Shown here one piece after another: positions 1 to 8,286 of a stretch of DNA of 64,000 bases. Made by a program: the position numbers and the translations under genes. Below the pieces are notes generated by a model that saw only the letters and a program-made list of their open reading frames with translations, was not told the DNA's origin and did not search any database. The DNA is taken from contig SAAB01000003.1 in assembly GCA_009929615.1 (NCBI GenBank), forward strand, positions 57,997 through 121,996. The letters run 5' to 3'. Position 1 is the stretch's first letter. Every line of letters starts with the position of its first letter. Source of the stretch: Clostridia bacterium. GTDB lineage: Bacteria; Bacillota; Clostridia; Lachnospirales; Lachnospiraceae.

Positions 1-425
1 ATATCCACCGGCTGTCGAAGAATTCCCGAAATCGCCATGGACAGTTTCTGTGCTGCTTTAACTCCTGCTGCAATGGCATTCGTCATTCCACCTAAATCCT
101 GAATACCTATGACTTCTACCGGTTTGCCCGACGCTTTAATTGTATGATAAAGTTTCTCTACATCTGTGCCTTCACATCCAAGACTTACAATCAACACGGC
201 TCCCGCATTGGGATGTAACCCTAATGCAATCAGCGTATCCGTTACCCGGTCTAAATCCGGCGGAAGCTGACAGCATCCCTGGTGATGAAGAAGCCCTTTG
301 GTATTAATGGTCTGGGACACAATCGCATCCACCACTTCATTCGCACAAACAACACTCGGTATAACCGCTACATAATTTCTTGAACCGGCTTTTCCATCCG
401 GTCTTACATATCCCATAAAGTTCAT
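1..425 (-). CDS. UxaA family hydrolase, large (catalytic) part, C-terminus cut by window edge
   Basis: This is the catalytic half of the altronate/galactarate dehydratase family, which removes water from sugar acids. The first 141 residues are present. They open with a GYVRPDGKAGSRNYV block and continue with HHQGCCQLP and SLGCEGTD, the conserved cysteine-containing signatures of the family. The ATG at 425 has a GGAGG site about nine bases upstream. Four bases separate it from the stop codon of the SAF-domain gene, so the enzyme is encoded as two subunits here rather than one chain. Which sugar acid is used cannot be told from this fragment. Confidence 0.85.
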   Translation of the reverse strand, partial: MNFMGYVRPDGKAGSRNYVAVIPSVVCANEVVDAIVSQTINTKGLLHHQGCCQLPPDLDRVTDTLIALGLHPNAGAVLIVSLGCEGTDVEKLYHTIKASGKPVEVIGIQDLGGMTNAIAAGVKAAQKLSMAISGILRQPVD

Positions 426-429
426 TCTG

Positions 430-741
430 TTATACCTCCTGTCCTTCCAAATCGCCCCTGGCCCTCTGACTGTCCAGATTATGTACATGCACATAATCAC
501 CAACTAAAATATCTGCTATTGCGACGCCTATTTCCTCTCCATATTTAATAATTGGCTCGCCTTTTTTTATAGGTTTTACTGCCACCTTATGTCCATAAGG
601 GATATCAGCCCTTAGCTTTTCCGGAACAGAATTTCCTTTTTTATCCCGGATATTTACGGACATTCCCGCCTTAACATCATTGGCAAAAATGGTGGCCACA
701 TTATCCTTGTCATTGACCTTTAGTGCTAAAATATCTGCCAT
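430..741 (-). CDS. UxaA family hydrolase, small SAF-domain subunit
   Basis: A 103-residue protein matching the N-terminal SAF domain of altronate/galactarate dehydratases. It has the pattern of a small beta-clip domain: ALKVNDKDNVATIF, a basic HKVAVKPIKKGEPIIKYG stretch, then IGVAIADILVGDYVHVHN. In single-chain UxaA this domain precedes the catalytic part; here it is a separate gene four bases upstream of the catalytic subunit and surely co-translated with it. A GGGGGC ribosome site sits seven bases before the ATG. Function as a sugar-acid dehydratase subunit is inferred from family membership. Confidence 0.85.
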   Translation of the reverse strand: MADILALKVNDKDNVATIFANDVKAGMSVNIRDKKGNSVPEKLRADIPYGHKVAVKPIKKGEPIIKYGEEIGVAIADILVGDYVHVHNLDSQRARGDLEGQEV

Positions 742-803
742 TTACAACGCCCCCTTTTCTCTCGATAATTTCATTCTATCATAGGCTCCCCATCTTTTCT
801 ATG

Positions 804-838
804 AAAAATAAGAGGATATCCATACGGATATCCCCTTT
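804..838 (-). terminator. Rho-independent terminator after rpsR
   Basis: On the minus strand a GGGGATATCC / GGATATCCTC stem with a GTAT loop is followed by TTATTTTT. It lies just past the rpsR stop and should end the rpsF-ssb-rpsR transcript. Confidence 0.85.
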
Positions 839-867
839 ATAATTCCCATTATATGATTACGCCTTAA

Positions 868-1131
868 TTATTCTACAACGTAAGGCATGATTGCGATATG
901 TCTTGCTCTTTTAATAGCAACTGTAAGAGCTCTCTGATGTTTTGCACAGTTTCCAGTGATTCTTCTAGGAAGGATTTTACCTCTCTCAGAAATATATCTC
1001 TTTAACTTATTAACATCTTTGTAGTCAATTACAGCATTTTTATCTGCACAATATACGCAAACTTTTTTTCTTCTGCGTCCGCCACGTCTTCTCATTGGAG
1101 AATCGTTTCTTTTTTCTCTATCGAATGCCAT
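868..1131 (-). CDS. rpsR: 30S ribosomal protein S18
   Basis: Ribosomal protein S18 of the small subunit, which packs with S6 on the platform. The 87 residues include the basic [15 protein letters not shown] start, the CxxC-type cysteines of Zn-binding S18 forms, and the conserved [22 protein letters not shown] core. I chose the ATG at 1131 (MAFDREKR) because GGAGG lies eight bases upstream; the ATG at 1137 would be only two bases from it. Last gene of rpsF-ssb-rpsR. The gap to ssb carries an imperfect hexanucleotide repeat. Confidence 0.97.
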   Translation of the reverse strand: MAFDREKRNDSPMRRRGGRRRKKVCVYCADKNAVIDYKDVNKLKRYISERGKILPRRITGNCAKHQRALTVAIKRARHIAIMPYVVE

Positions 1132-1188
1132 TGTCATAACCTCCTAATCTTAATTCTAATTCTAATTCTAATGTTCGGGACCTAATGT

Positions 1189-1635
1189 TTAACTAAAAGG
1201 TAATTCCTCATCCAAACCATCCGGAATATTCATAAAGCCATCGCCTGCCGGAGCACTTGGTGCTGCTGCTGTTTCAGTTCTGCCGCCATAAGAAGCTGCG
1301 GACTGAGCACTAGCTGATTTGCTTTCTGCGAATTCCTGTTCTTCCACAATAACCTCAGTCGTATAGACTTTTACGCCATCGCGGTTTGTATAACTTCCAG
1401 TCTGGATTCTTCCGGATACTACAATCCGGATTCCCTGTCTGAAATACTTTTCTGCAAATTCTGCACTGCGACCAAATGTTACACAGTTGATAAAATCTGC
1501 ATCTGCTTCGCCCTGACGTTTGAATGTCCGGTTTACGGCCAATGTATATCTGGCAACGGCTACCGGTTTCTCGCCCTGAGAATACCGTACTTCAGGATCT
1601 CTAGTTAATCTTCCCATCAAAATAACTTTATTCAT
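1189..1635 (-). CDS. ssb: Single-stranded DNA-binding protein
   Basis: SSB coats single-stranded DNA during replication, repair and recombination and recruits partner enzymes through its tail. The 148 residues show an N-terminal OB fold (MNKVILMGRLTRDPEVRY through about residue 105), a Ser/Ala/Gly-rich linker, and the acidic C-terminal tip DGLDEELPFS that binds partners. It sits between rpsF and rpsR, the classic Firmicutes order in which S6, SSB and S18 are made together. A GAGGTG site lies about nine bases before the ATG. Confidence 0.97.
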   Translation of the reverse strand: MNKVILMGRLTRDPEVRYSQGEKPVAVARYTLAVNRTFKRQGEADADFINCVTFGRSAEFAEKYFRQGIRIVVSGRIQTGSYTNRDGVKVYTTEVIVEEQEFAESKSASAQSAASYGGRTETAAAPSAPAGDGFMNIPDGLDEELPFS

Positions 1636-1659
1636 TTAGACTTACACCTCTTTCTTTAA

Positions 1660-1947
1660 TTAAGCGTCCTGTCTAATGCATAAATATCTAATTACATTTT
1701 CCATAATTCGAACACGCTGTTCAACTTCATTTGGACAATTAGAATCAGATTCGAAAGTGATGAAATAGTAGAAGCCTTCTTTCATCTTCTGAATTTCGTA
1801 AGCTAATCTTCTCTTACCCCATTCATCCACGTTTGTTACAGTTCCTCCGAAACGAGCAATTGTTTCTTTTACCTTTTCTACGGTAGCTGCTCTGTCTTCG
1901 TCTTCAATCTTTGCTGTAACAACAACGCATAATTCATACTTATTCAT
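1660..1947 (-). CDS. rpsF: 30S ribosomal protein S6
   Basis: Ribosomal protein S6, partner of S18 in the 30S platform. The 95 residues show the usual ferredoxin-like layout: MNKYELCVVV first strand, a charged helix, the GKRRLAYEIQKMKEGFYYFITFE central part and a terminal NVIRYLCIRQD. First gene of the rpsF-ssb-rpsR operon, with AGGAGGTG upstream of the ATG. Length is normal for the family. Confidence 0.97.
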   Translation of the reverse strand: MNKYELCVVVTAKIEDEDRAATVEKVKETIARFGGTVTNVDEWGKRRLAYEIQKMKEGFYYFITFESDSNCPNEVEQRVRIMENVIRYLCIRQDA

Positions 1948-2034
1948 GCTGCTGCACCTCCTTCTGGTCTCTGGCCCTCTGTCTCTGCAGAGAGCAAGGA
2001 ATTAAACATATCACAGTTTTCTATGATAACATAA

Positions 2035-2060
2035 AAAAAGACTTGCTACAAGTCTTTTTT
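2035..2060 (-). terminator. Terminator overlapping the end of the DUF951 gene
   Basis: On the minus strand AAAAGACTTG-TAG-CAAGTCTTTTTTT forms a stem whose three-base loop is the TAG stop codon of the DUF951 gene. The last codons are therefore part of the terminator. Confidence 0.85.
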
Positions 2061-2228
2061 CAAAGTTCTGATATTTTTTTCCACTAACTTCCGCGAAATC
2101 ATAATCTGATGTCCGCATCCGGCACACTTTAATCGAAAGTCCGCACCAATTCGCAAAACCTCCCAGTCAAAGCTTCCACAGGGATGTTTCTTCTTTAAGC
2201 GAACCACATCTCCAACCTGAATATCCAT
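2046..2228 (-). CDS. DUF951 family protein
   Basis: A 60-residue protein of the DUF951 family, widespread in Firmicutes and of unknown biochemical role. It shows the family hallmarks: MDIQVGDVVRLKKKHPCGS, then WEVLRIGADFRLKCAGCGH, with a CxxC pair that could bind metal. The ATG at 2228 is preferred over an in-frame ATG at 2246, because GGAAGGG lies nine bases before it and family members start here. It follows tRNA-Thr on the same strand with no terminator between them, so it may be read from the tRNA promoter. Confidence 0.88.
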   Translation of the reverse strand: MDIQVGDVVRLKKKHPCGSFDWEVLRIGADFRLKCAGCGHQIMISRKLVEKNIRTLKKDL

Positions 2229-2269
2229 AGCTTCACGCCCTTCCATTCTGCCACAGGGTAAAAAAAAGA

Positions 2270-2342
2270 AGCTACTGAGGGGAATCGAACCCCTGACCTA
2301 CGCATTACGAGTGCGTCGCTCTACCGACTGAGCCACAGTAGC
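2270..2342 (-). tRNA. tRNA-Thr (anticodon CGU)
   Basis: A 73-base cloverleaf on the minus strand. The acceptor arms GCTACTG and CAGTAGC pair fully. The D arm has GGCTCAGTCGGTAGAGC. The anticodon stem ACGCA/TGCGT encloses the loop CTCGTAA, giving CGT (reads ACG, Thr). The T arm is GGGGTTCGATTCCCC. No CCA is encoded. Confidence 0.96.
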
Positions 2343-2353
2343 CTGCTTTTCTT

Positions 2354-2381
2354 ATTATACCAAAATTCTTATGTTTGTCCA
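2354..2381 (-). promoter_or_regulatory. Promoter for tRNA-Thr
   Basis: On the minus strand TGGACA and TATAAT are 16 bases apart, with the -10 box about 11 bases before the tRNA 5' end. It sits between the tRNA and the DUF2804 stop codon. Confidence 0.75.
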
Positions 2382-2391
2382 GTACCAATTC

Positions 2392-3429
2392 CTAATATTT
2401 GTTATGGACAACCTCCACACCCAGAAGGAAATCTTTTATCTCCAGTTCCCTTCCGTCATCCAGCACAGCCTTTCCGGAGAAACGCCCAAACACCTGATGC
2501 TGGTCCGTCATCACCAGTTTCATATCGATTTTGGCAGCACGGTCAAAAATCGGAATGAATTCACCCTCTAAACGTTCGTCAGAGGACAAAATTTCCCAAG
2601 GTTCCATATATAGCTGGTTGCCATCAAAATCCATAGGTATACAAATAGTAATCTCTTCCAGCTTATGAATTTTACCATCGCAATAAATCACATTTTCGCT
2701 GGCTGCTGAGCGGTCACTGAATCCATAACCGATATTCAAGCCAAACGGCACGCCATCTACCCAGCCGCTTCCGGTTCCCCAGTACCAGGTATTATCATAT
2801 GTCCAGACACCTCTGCCCCAGTCCAGCACACCCATGGAATCCTCCGGTCGGAAACGCCACTGGGTTTCTCCAAGACGCAGACAGCCACTGGCCGGCATAC
2901 AGTTAATCTTCTGATTATAATAAAATGCCTTCGGCTTCTCTTTCCACGGCGTAGCAATACACATGCTTTCTGTCGGTTTCTGCAGGAGCCATATCTCTGC
3001 ATCCAAATCTTTGCCATCCTTAAAGTTTTTAAAATGACACTGTATACGGCGACGGTCAAAAACCATCGAATATTTCAGATGAACACGTTTATTCTGAAAT
3101 TCAGCCTTCCCCTGATCCGAATGACTTCCCAGATGAAAACGCCCTAAAGGGAGAGGAATCAAAATCGTTTCCGTATGATGCTCTCCATTATCAAAATCCA
3201 GAACCGAGACGCTCACCATTCCAATATAACCCAGATCCGATATGGTGAAGGCTGCACCAAAATGGTCATTGGAAACCAAATAGTAATCCCACTCTTTAAT
3301 CCGATGCCCCGGCGCCTTGATATGCTTCCGGTCATATTGCCAGATAAGATTTCTGGCCCAGCCCGGCTCATTAATATGCCCCTTTGCATCCAATAACGGC
3401 TGTTTCATCGTCACTTCATGCTGTTTCAT
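2392..3429 (-). CDS. DUF2804 domain-containing protein
   Basis: A 345-residue protein of the DUF2804 family, whose biochemical function is not established. The family signature is visible along its length: PLLDAKGHINEPGWARN near the start, IKEWDYYLVSND, FGAAFTISDLGY, WGRGVWTYDNTWYWGTGSGW around residues 205-225, and LNIGYGFSDRSAASEN. There is no signal peptide or membrane segment, so it is likely cytoplasmic. The beta-rich tryptophan motifs suggest a lipocalin/hydroxylase-like fold, which is only a guess. AGGGGTG lies five bases upstream of the ATG. Its neighbour upstream is a nucleoside phosphorylase, but nothing ties them functionally. Confidence 0.85.
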   Translation of the reverse strand: MKQHEVTMKQPLLDAKGHINEPGWARNLIWQYDRKHIKAPGHRIKEWDYYLVSNDHFGAAFTISDLGYIGMVSVSVLDFDNGEHHTETILIPLPLGRFHLGSHSDQGKAEFQNKRVHLKYSMVFDRRRIQCHFKNFKDGKDLDAEIWLLQKPTESMCIATPWKEKPKAFYYNQKINCMPASGCLRLGETQWRFRPEDSMGVLDWGRGVWTYDNTWYWGTGSGWVDGVPFGLNIGYGFSDRSAASENVIYCDGKIHKLEEITICIPMDFDGNQLYMEPWEILSSDERLEGEFIPIFDRAAKIDMKLVMTDQHQVFGRFSGKAVLDDGRELEIKDFLLGVEVVHNKY

Positions 3430-3453
3430 AAAATCACCCCTTACATTCCCGTT

Positions 3454-4752
3454 CTACATCATCTTATAAATAAGCTGCTTTTCCGGCACCGGTTCTTTGC
3501 TCCGGAAGAATGCCCCATAAAACCTTTCCATCCACTCCTGCTTTAATGGTTCATTATGATGAACCCATGCCAAAACCTCTCCTTTTTTAACTTCATCACC
3601 CGTTTTCTTTCCCAGTACAATTCCGGTTTCAGGCTGTATAGTATCTTCTTTACGTTCCCGCCCTGCACCGATTTCCATAGCCAGACGTCCGATTTCCAGT
3701 GCCTGTACCTGCTCAATATAACCAGCCTCCCGTGCAGGGATTGGTGTTACATGAAGCGCCTTTGGAAGCAGTTCCGTATGCTCAAGCTGGTTTTCATCAC
3801 CACCCTGGGCTTTAACCATCTCCTTGAATTTTGAAAACCCGCTTCCATCTGCAATAACCTTTTCTAATTGTTTCCGTCCATCTGCTTCACTTTCAGCAAG
3901 TCCGGCTTCCAGCAAAATCACCGCACCTCCACGCAGGCATAATTCCGTAAAATCCTTTGGTCCATGCCCCCTCAGAGTATCTACCGCTTCTTTAACCTCC
4001 AGAGCATTTCCCACGCTCATCCCCAGAGGTTCATTCATATCCGTAATCATCGCCCGCACTTTCTTTCCACAGGCTTCTCCAAGAGAAATCATCATTCGTG
4101 CCAATTCCACTGCGGCTTCCGGTGTCTTCATAAAAGCACCGCTGCCATACTTAACATCCAGGTCAATCACATCTGTACCCGCCGCCAGCTTTTTAGACAT
4201 AATACTGGATGCAATTAAAGGAATCGAAGCTACCGTTCCCGTAACATCCCGAAGTGCATACAGTTTTTTATCCGCCGGAACCAGCTGGGCTGTCTGTCCA
4301 ATAATACCTATTCCTATTGTATTCACCTGGTGAATAAAGGTTTCCTTATCCAGATAGCAGTTAAATCCACGAATAGACTCCAATTTGTCAAGAGTTCCTC
4401 CCGTGTATCCCAGTCCCCGTCCTGACATCTTTGCCACCTTCGCCCCGCATGCCGCCAGCATGGGGCCCAATGCCAGTGTTGTTTTATCGCCAACACCACC
4501 CGTCGAATGTTTATCTACTTTAATTCCCTGAATCGGACTCAGGTCAATAACATCCCCGCTGTGCATCATAGCCATTGTCAAATCCGCCGTTTCCCTAACG
4601 TCCATTCCGTTTAACACAATGGCCATCAAAAGGGAACTCACCTGATAATCCGGTATATTTCCCTCAACATACCGGGAAATCCACCACTGAATTTCTTCTG
4701 TTGTCAGGCTCTTTTTATAACGCTTCTTCTCGATAATATCCACAAAACGCAT
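3454..4752 (-). CDS. pdp: Pyrimidine-nucleoside phosphorylase
   Basis: Splits uridine, thymidine or deoxyuridine with phosphate into the base and (deoxy)ribose 1-phosphate, feeding pyrimidine salvage. At 432 residues it has the usual length of the bacterial enzyme. Visible motifs are the phosphate-binding KHSTGGVGDKTTL (about residues 80-92) and the family signature SGRGLGYTGGTLDKLE (about 110-125). The C-terminal domain ends normally. Its ribose-1-phosphate products connect to deoB, deoC and cdd at 54513-56794, although those are in a separate operon. A thymidine phosphorylase (deoA) call is the near alternative; the Firmicutes length and sequence favour pdp. Confidence 0.95.
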   Translation of the reverse strand: MRFVDIIEKKRYKKSLTTEEIQWWISRYVEGNIPDYQVSSLLMAIVLNGMDVRETADLTMAMMHSGDVIDLSPIQGIKVDKHSTGGVGDKTTLALGPMLAACGAKVAKMSGRGLGYTGGTLDKLESIRGFNCYLDKETFIHQVNTIGIGIIGQTAQLVPADKKLYALRDVTGTVASIPLIASSIMSKKLAAGTDVIDLDVKYGSGAFMKTPEAAVELARMMISLGEACGKKVRAMITDMNEPLGMSVGNALEVKEAVDTLRGHGPKDFTELCLRGGAVILLEAGLAESEADGRKQLEKVIADGSGFSKFKEMVKAQGGDENQLEHTELLPKALHVTPIPAREAGYIEQVQALEIGRLAMEIGAGRERKEDTIQPETGIVLGKKTGDEVKKGEVLAWVHHNEPLKQEWMERFYGAFFRSKEPVPEKQLIYKMM

Positions 4753-4779
4753 TGCTTTTCACCCCGCCATCCACATTTT

Positions 4780-5379
4780 TTATTGAATTCCGTGAATCTC
4801 TTTATAAGTGTCGCAAAATATATCCGCCATCACCTTATACCCATCCTGAGTCGGATGCACACCATCCTGAAAACCGCGGCTTACCCCGGCTCTCTCCAAA
4901 TATTGCGGAAACTTCTTTTGGAAATCAATCACAGGTATCTGGTTCTTCGCACAATACTCCAACAACCACTTTCGATACCCTGCAAATAATTCCATCGTAT
5001 ATTCTATGCTGTAAAAACTAAACCAGCCATTTTTCAGCATCTCACCATCAATCTGCAGGGGTATCCCAACAATCACCGGTATATCAGACCGCCGGGCTTT
5101 CTGAATCATCATATCCAGGCTTTCCTGCGTGTGAGCCTGGGGAATTCCCATCAGTATATCGTTTGCCCCTGCCATAATAAAAACTTCCTTTGGCCTGTTA
5201 AATACAACGTCCTCTACAAAACGGACATTCATACCATCTGCCGTGTCCCCATTCTCACCTTTATTTAAAATATCAATGCCTAAAATCCGGCTTGCCAGAT
5301 AGGGCCACGCATACTTTTTATTTGCTCCATAACCATATACAACACTGTCCCCAAGGCAAACTAAATCTACCTTCGCCAT
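4780..5379 (-). CDS. SGNH/GDSL-type esterase
   Basis: A 199-residue cytoplasmic hydrolase of the SGNH superfamily, which cleaves ester bonds in lipids or acylated carbohydrates. The four blocks are present: LGDSVVYGYG near residue 10 with the nucleophilic serine, the glycine of block II, GANDIL around residue 70, and DGVHPTQDGY near residue 180 carrying the Asp-x-x-His pair. There is no signal peptide. It lies 27 bases after pdp's start codon in transcription order, upstream of pdp, and may share its transcript. The natural substrate cannot be inferred. Confidence 0.88.
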   Translation of the reverse strand: MAKVDLVCLGDSVVYGYGANKKYAWPYLASRILGIDILNKGENGDTADGMNVRFVEDVVFNRPKEVFIMAGANDILMGIPQAHTQESLDMMIQKARRSDIPVIVGIPLQIDGEMLKNGWFSFYSIEYTMELFAGYRKWLLEYCAKNQIPVIDFQKKFPQYLERAGVSRGFQDGVHPTQDGYKVMADIFCDTYKEIHGIQ

Positions 5380-5421
5380 CCTTCACACCGCCCTGTTTCT
5401 CTACTTATCATCAGTATAACA

Positions 5422-5461
5422 CAAAAGGGACATTGCGGAAATTCCAGTCCACAATATCCCT
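5422..5461 (-). terminator. Terminator after the L,D-transpeptidase gene
   Basis: On the minus strand AGGGATATTG pairs with CAATGTCCCT (one mismatch) and is followed by TTTTGTGTT. Confidence 0.65.
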
Positions 5462-5466
5462 AAATT

Positions 5467-6846
5467 TTAATAATACATAATAACCGGTACACCTACTTCA
5501 ATATTCCAGAAAATAGTTGATGCCGCATCATAAGGTGTATTGATACATCCATGCGAGCCATCATTAATGTACTCACTGCCACCATACACAGAACGCCATA
5601 AAGAATCATGAATTCCTACACCGCCAACAACCTGCAGCCAGAAATTAACCGGAGTCCTGTAATCCTCACCAACCAGTATCGTATTCTGACTACGGCTGTT
5701 GATAAAATAAACCCCCGATGGCGTTCCATGGCCTGTATTCATCGTTCCCGATGTAATCGGTGTAGATACAAGCAGTCCACCATTCAGGTAGTACCACATA
5801 TACTGTCCTGATAAATCAATCTCTACATAGGTATTCCCAATATCATTATCTGAATTTGGATCAATGTTATGATATGGGGTCATATAATAAGCCGGGTCAC
5901 GGCTTACCACCCGTTTATTATTAATATCATCCATCAAAAGGCCAATCTCTGTATCAACATCCGTTCCCCATCCATAGCTTCCCGGATTCAAAGTGATCTC
6001 ATATCCCCGGGAACTCCAAAAGTTTCTATAAGAGTTAACCGTATCATGCCGGCCAGCCAGCTCATTAAGATAACCATAAGCTTTATCCCTGTCCACATAG
6101 AGACCGCCATCTTCTCCCCGGCTTACCCAGCCACGAATCTGGTCTCTGCCAATCTTTTCCTCTGTTCCATGGAAATTATAGGTTATCTCTGCCTGACACA
6201 ACTCATCTACTTTTTTTAATTCATCCTGTATCTCCGGAGACTCAGAAGTAATTGTCGGCATCTCATAGCAGCCTGCTTCTTCCAGATTAATCTCGGATTT
6301 ACCATTATTCATGGCATCTCCAATGGCCTTCACCAGTTCATCCCATTTAATCGTATTTCCAACGCTGGCTTCAACCAGATTAACACCATTCTCATCAATG
6401 GTCAGCGATGCATTTGTCGGCGGTACCATCTCCTGATTCACACACCGAAGCCTTTGAATCTGCTGTTCCAGCTTCGCCTGGTCCCACTCATAGGCAGCTT
6501 CAATTGTATAGTCCGTCCGGGTAAAAAACTTGACAGGCCATGCCCATCCCATCTCTTTTTTCTTTATGGTATCAACTTCATCAAAGTTATAGCTAAATCC
6601 AATATCCTTTCCAGAAAGGGTTTCCGTCTGTCCATCAATGGTCGTTATCGTTAATTGATAGTCCTTCATCGACTCTTCAAGGGCTTCTTTAACATTTTTA
6701 GGTGATGCATCCGATACATCTCCACCATTAATAAAGGTATTTGGATAAAATACCTGATAAAAGTAAATTACAATTCCCAAATAACAGAGAAGTAGTGACC
6801 CCAGCACACTTGATGTAATAATAATTGCTAATTTTTTCTTGTCCAT
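5467..6846 (-). CDS. L,D-transpeptidase with peptidoglycan-binding domains
   Basis: A membrane-anchored cell-wall enzyme that forms 3-3 peptide cross-links or attaches molecules to peptidoglycan. Of 459 residues, 6-29 form one membrane segment and the rest faces outside. Residues about 40-235 resemble the PG_binding_4 repeats that precede YkuD domains in clostridia. The YkuD domain fills roughly 335-459 and has YVEIDLSGQYMWYY, HGTPSGVYFI, and the catalytic SHGCINT motif with Cys at about 434. All key residues are intact. Transcribed away from the DUF1540 gene; its own terminator follows. Confidence 0.95.
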   Translation of the reverse strand: MDKKKLAIIITSSVLGSLLLCYLGIVIYFYQVFYPNTFINGGDVSDASPKNVKEALEESMKDYQLTITTIDGQTETLSGKDIGFSYNFDEVDTIKKKEMGWAWPVKFFTRTDYTIEAAYEWDQAKLEQQIQRLRCVNQEMVPPTNASLTIDENGVNLVEASVGNTIKWDELVKAIGDAMNNGKSEINLEEAGCYEMPTITSESPEIQDELKKVDELCQAEITYNFHGTEEKIGRDQIRGWVSRGEDGGLYVDRDKAYGYLNELAGRHDTVNSYRNFWSSRGYEITLNPGSYGWGTDVDTEIGLLMDDINNKRVVSRDPAYYMTPYHNIDPNSDNDIGNTYVEIDLSGQYMWYYLNGGLLVSTPITSGTMNTGHGTPSGVYFINSRSQNTILVGEDYRTPVNFWLQVVGGVGIHDSLWRSVYGGSEYINDGSHGCINTPYDAASTIFWNIEVGVPVIMYY

Positions 6847-6986
6847 TTCCTGTTTTCCTGATTAAATCCAAAAAGCTCCTGAATTTAATATTTCCTTTTC
6901 TGAATAGAATTATATCTGCGTTGCATACTAACCTGTGTAAACCCTTTAACCGATTTACAAAATGAATTTTGAAAGGAGTCTGCAAC

Positions 6987-7148
6987 ATGAGTAAAAATGC
7001 TTGTATCCAGTGTTCTATTAAAGAATGTAAACACCACAGCGGCGACGAAAATTACTGTACTTTAAATCAGATTAAAGTCGGAACCCACGAAAGTCATCCA
7101 ACTAAGGTTGAATGTACCGACTGTGAATCCTTCGTTTTCGAAGCTTAA
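6987..7148 (+). CDS. DUF1540 small cysteine-rich protein
   Basis: A 53-residue protein too short for usual cut-offs. It carries six cysteines (residues 6, 9, 14, 24, 43, 46) in the CxxC-x4-C ... CTDCESF arrangement of DUF1540, a family that is common in clostridia and probably binds a metal such as zinc. AAAGGAG sits nine bases before the ATG and a terminator follows the stop by 28 bases, so it is a complete single-gene unit. The cellular role is unknown; a link to sporulation is sometimes suggested but nothing here shows it. Confidence 0.9.
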   Translation: MSKNACIQCSIKECKHHSGDENYCTLNQIKVGTHESHPTKVECTDCESFVFEA

Positions 7149-7175
7149 TCTCTATCGTCCTCCAAGAGGACTGAA

Positions 7176-7216
7176 AAGTGGGCAGCTCTGTAAGCAGCTG
7201 TCCACTTATTCTTTTT
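7176..7216. terminator. Bidirectional terminator between DUF1540 and epimerase genes
   Basis: AAGTGGGCAGCT pairs with AGCTGTCCACTT (one mismatch), followed by ATTCTTTTT on the plus strand and TTTTC on the minus strand. It can serve both convergent genes. Confidence 0.8.
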
Positions 7217-8123
7217 ATGAAAATTCCATGAAATAGGCCGCTTCAAAGGCTTCATTCGGCTGAATACACTGCACCCAGTCCTTCTCAGCCAGTGTTCCGG
7301 AAAATCCCTCTCTGTCACAGCGTCCATACCATGGTTCTATGCAGACAAAAGGTGCCTGCTTATCTGGTGGCGACCAGACCCCAAATAAAGGAGCGGCAAA
7401 AGTCACTGTAACATAAGGCCTTTTATCCGGCCGCATTAAATAAACTCTCGTCGTCTGTTTCTCAAATATCATCGTATCCTTCTTAAATGTGCCCCTCTCA
7501 AATTTGTAAAGGCCATGTTCCAAAGGTAATTCCTGCTCTTCAGGTTCATAAAGTCCCCTGCGGCTCAGAGAATGATATTTAGGATTCCCCCTGCCTTCCA
7601 TGTCAAACCCTATATAATAATCGGTCTGTCCATGTTCGTTGTCCAGTGGACAGCGAAAAGCCGGATGTCCTCCTATAGAAAAATACATCGGTTCTGTATC
7701 TTTATTCGTCACAACCCACTTTACTTCCAAAATCCGTCCCCTCAACCGGTAACGAATCGCTAAATGAAAGTCAAAAGGATAACTCTGTTTTGTCTTCTCA
7801 TCAGAATCCAGAACAAACCATATCTGGTCATCTGTTTCCGCACTCTTGCTAAAAATCATATCCCGTGCAAAACCATGGCGCTGCATGCGATATTCATGGC
7901 CATTATGACGGTACGTCTGTCCATTAAGCGAACCCACAATCGGGAACAGTACAGGCGAACGTCTTCCCCAATAGTCCGGATCACCATTCCATATATATTC
8001 AGTCTTTGTTGTTGCACTCTTAACAGACATTAATTCTGCACCCATGTTGTTAATATAAACAACCAGGTCATCATTTCTAAGCAGATAAAACCGGGATACC
8101 TGTTTCCTCTTAAAAAGACCCAT
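7215..8123 (-). CDS. Aldose 1-epimerase family protein
   Basis: A 302-residue cytoplasmic protein of the galactose-mutarotase superfamily, closest to the LacX/YeaD-like branch. These proteins interconvert alpha and beta anomers of sugars or sugar phosphates. Visible features are NNMGAELMSVKS, WNGDPDYWGRRSPVLFPIVG, HGFARDM with a likely catalytic His, GGHPAFRCP near residue 165, and CIEPWYGRCD near the end supplying the catalytic Glu region. I chose the ATG at 8123 because GGGGGTGG lies just upstream, while the ATG at 8147 has no ribosome site. Substrate is unknown. Confidence 0.88.
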   Translation of the reverse strand: MGLFKRKQVSRFYLLRNDDLVVYINNMGAELMSVKSATTKTEYIWNGDPDYWGRRSPVLFPIVGSLNGQTYRHNGHEYRMQRHGFARDMIFSKSAETDDQIWFVLDSDEKTKQSYPFDFHLAIRYRLRGRILEVKWVVTNKDTEPMYFSIGGHPAFRCPLDNEHGQTDYYIGFDMEGRGNPKYHSLSRRGLYEPEEQELPLEHGLYKFERGTFKKDTMIFEKQTTRVYLMRPDKRPYVTVTFAAPLFGVWSPPDKQAPFVCIEPWYGRCDREGFSGTLAEKDWVQCIQPNEAFEAAYFMEFS

Positions 8124-8251
8124 ATTTCCACCCCCGACATCAATCATGTCAAACTACATTAATTTTAGCATATTACCGTAAATATAACAATGCAGAGTTC
8201 CATAATTTTTATCAATAACTAAAAGTTATTGTTTCGATAAATTTTATGTAT

Positions 8252-8280
8252 TTTACTTTTTTAAGCCTTAATCCTATAAT
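8252..8280 (+). promoter_or_regulatory. Promoter for a candidate noncoding RNA
   Basis: TTTACT (8252-8257) and a perfect TATAAT (8275-8280) are separated by 17 bases on the plus strand. No open reading frame of any size with a ribosome site follows. Confidence 0.65.
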
Positions 8281-8286
8281 ACAGAT

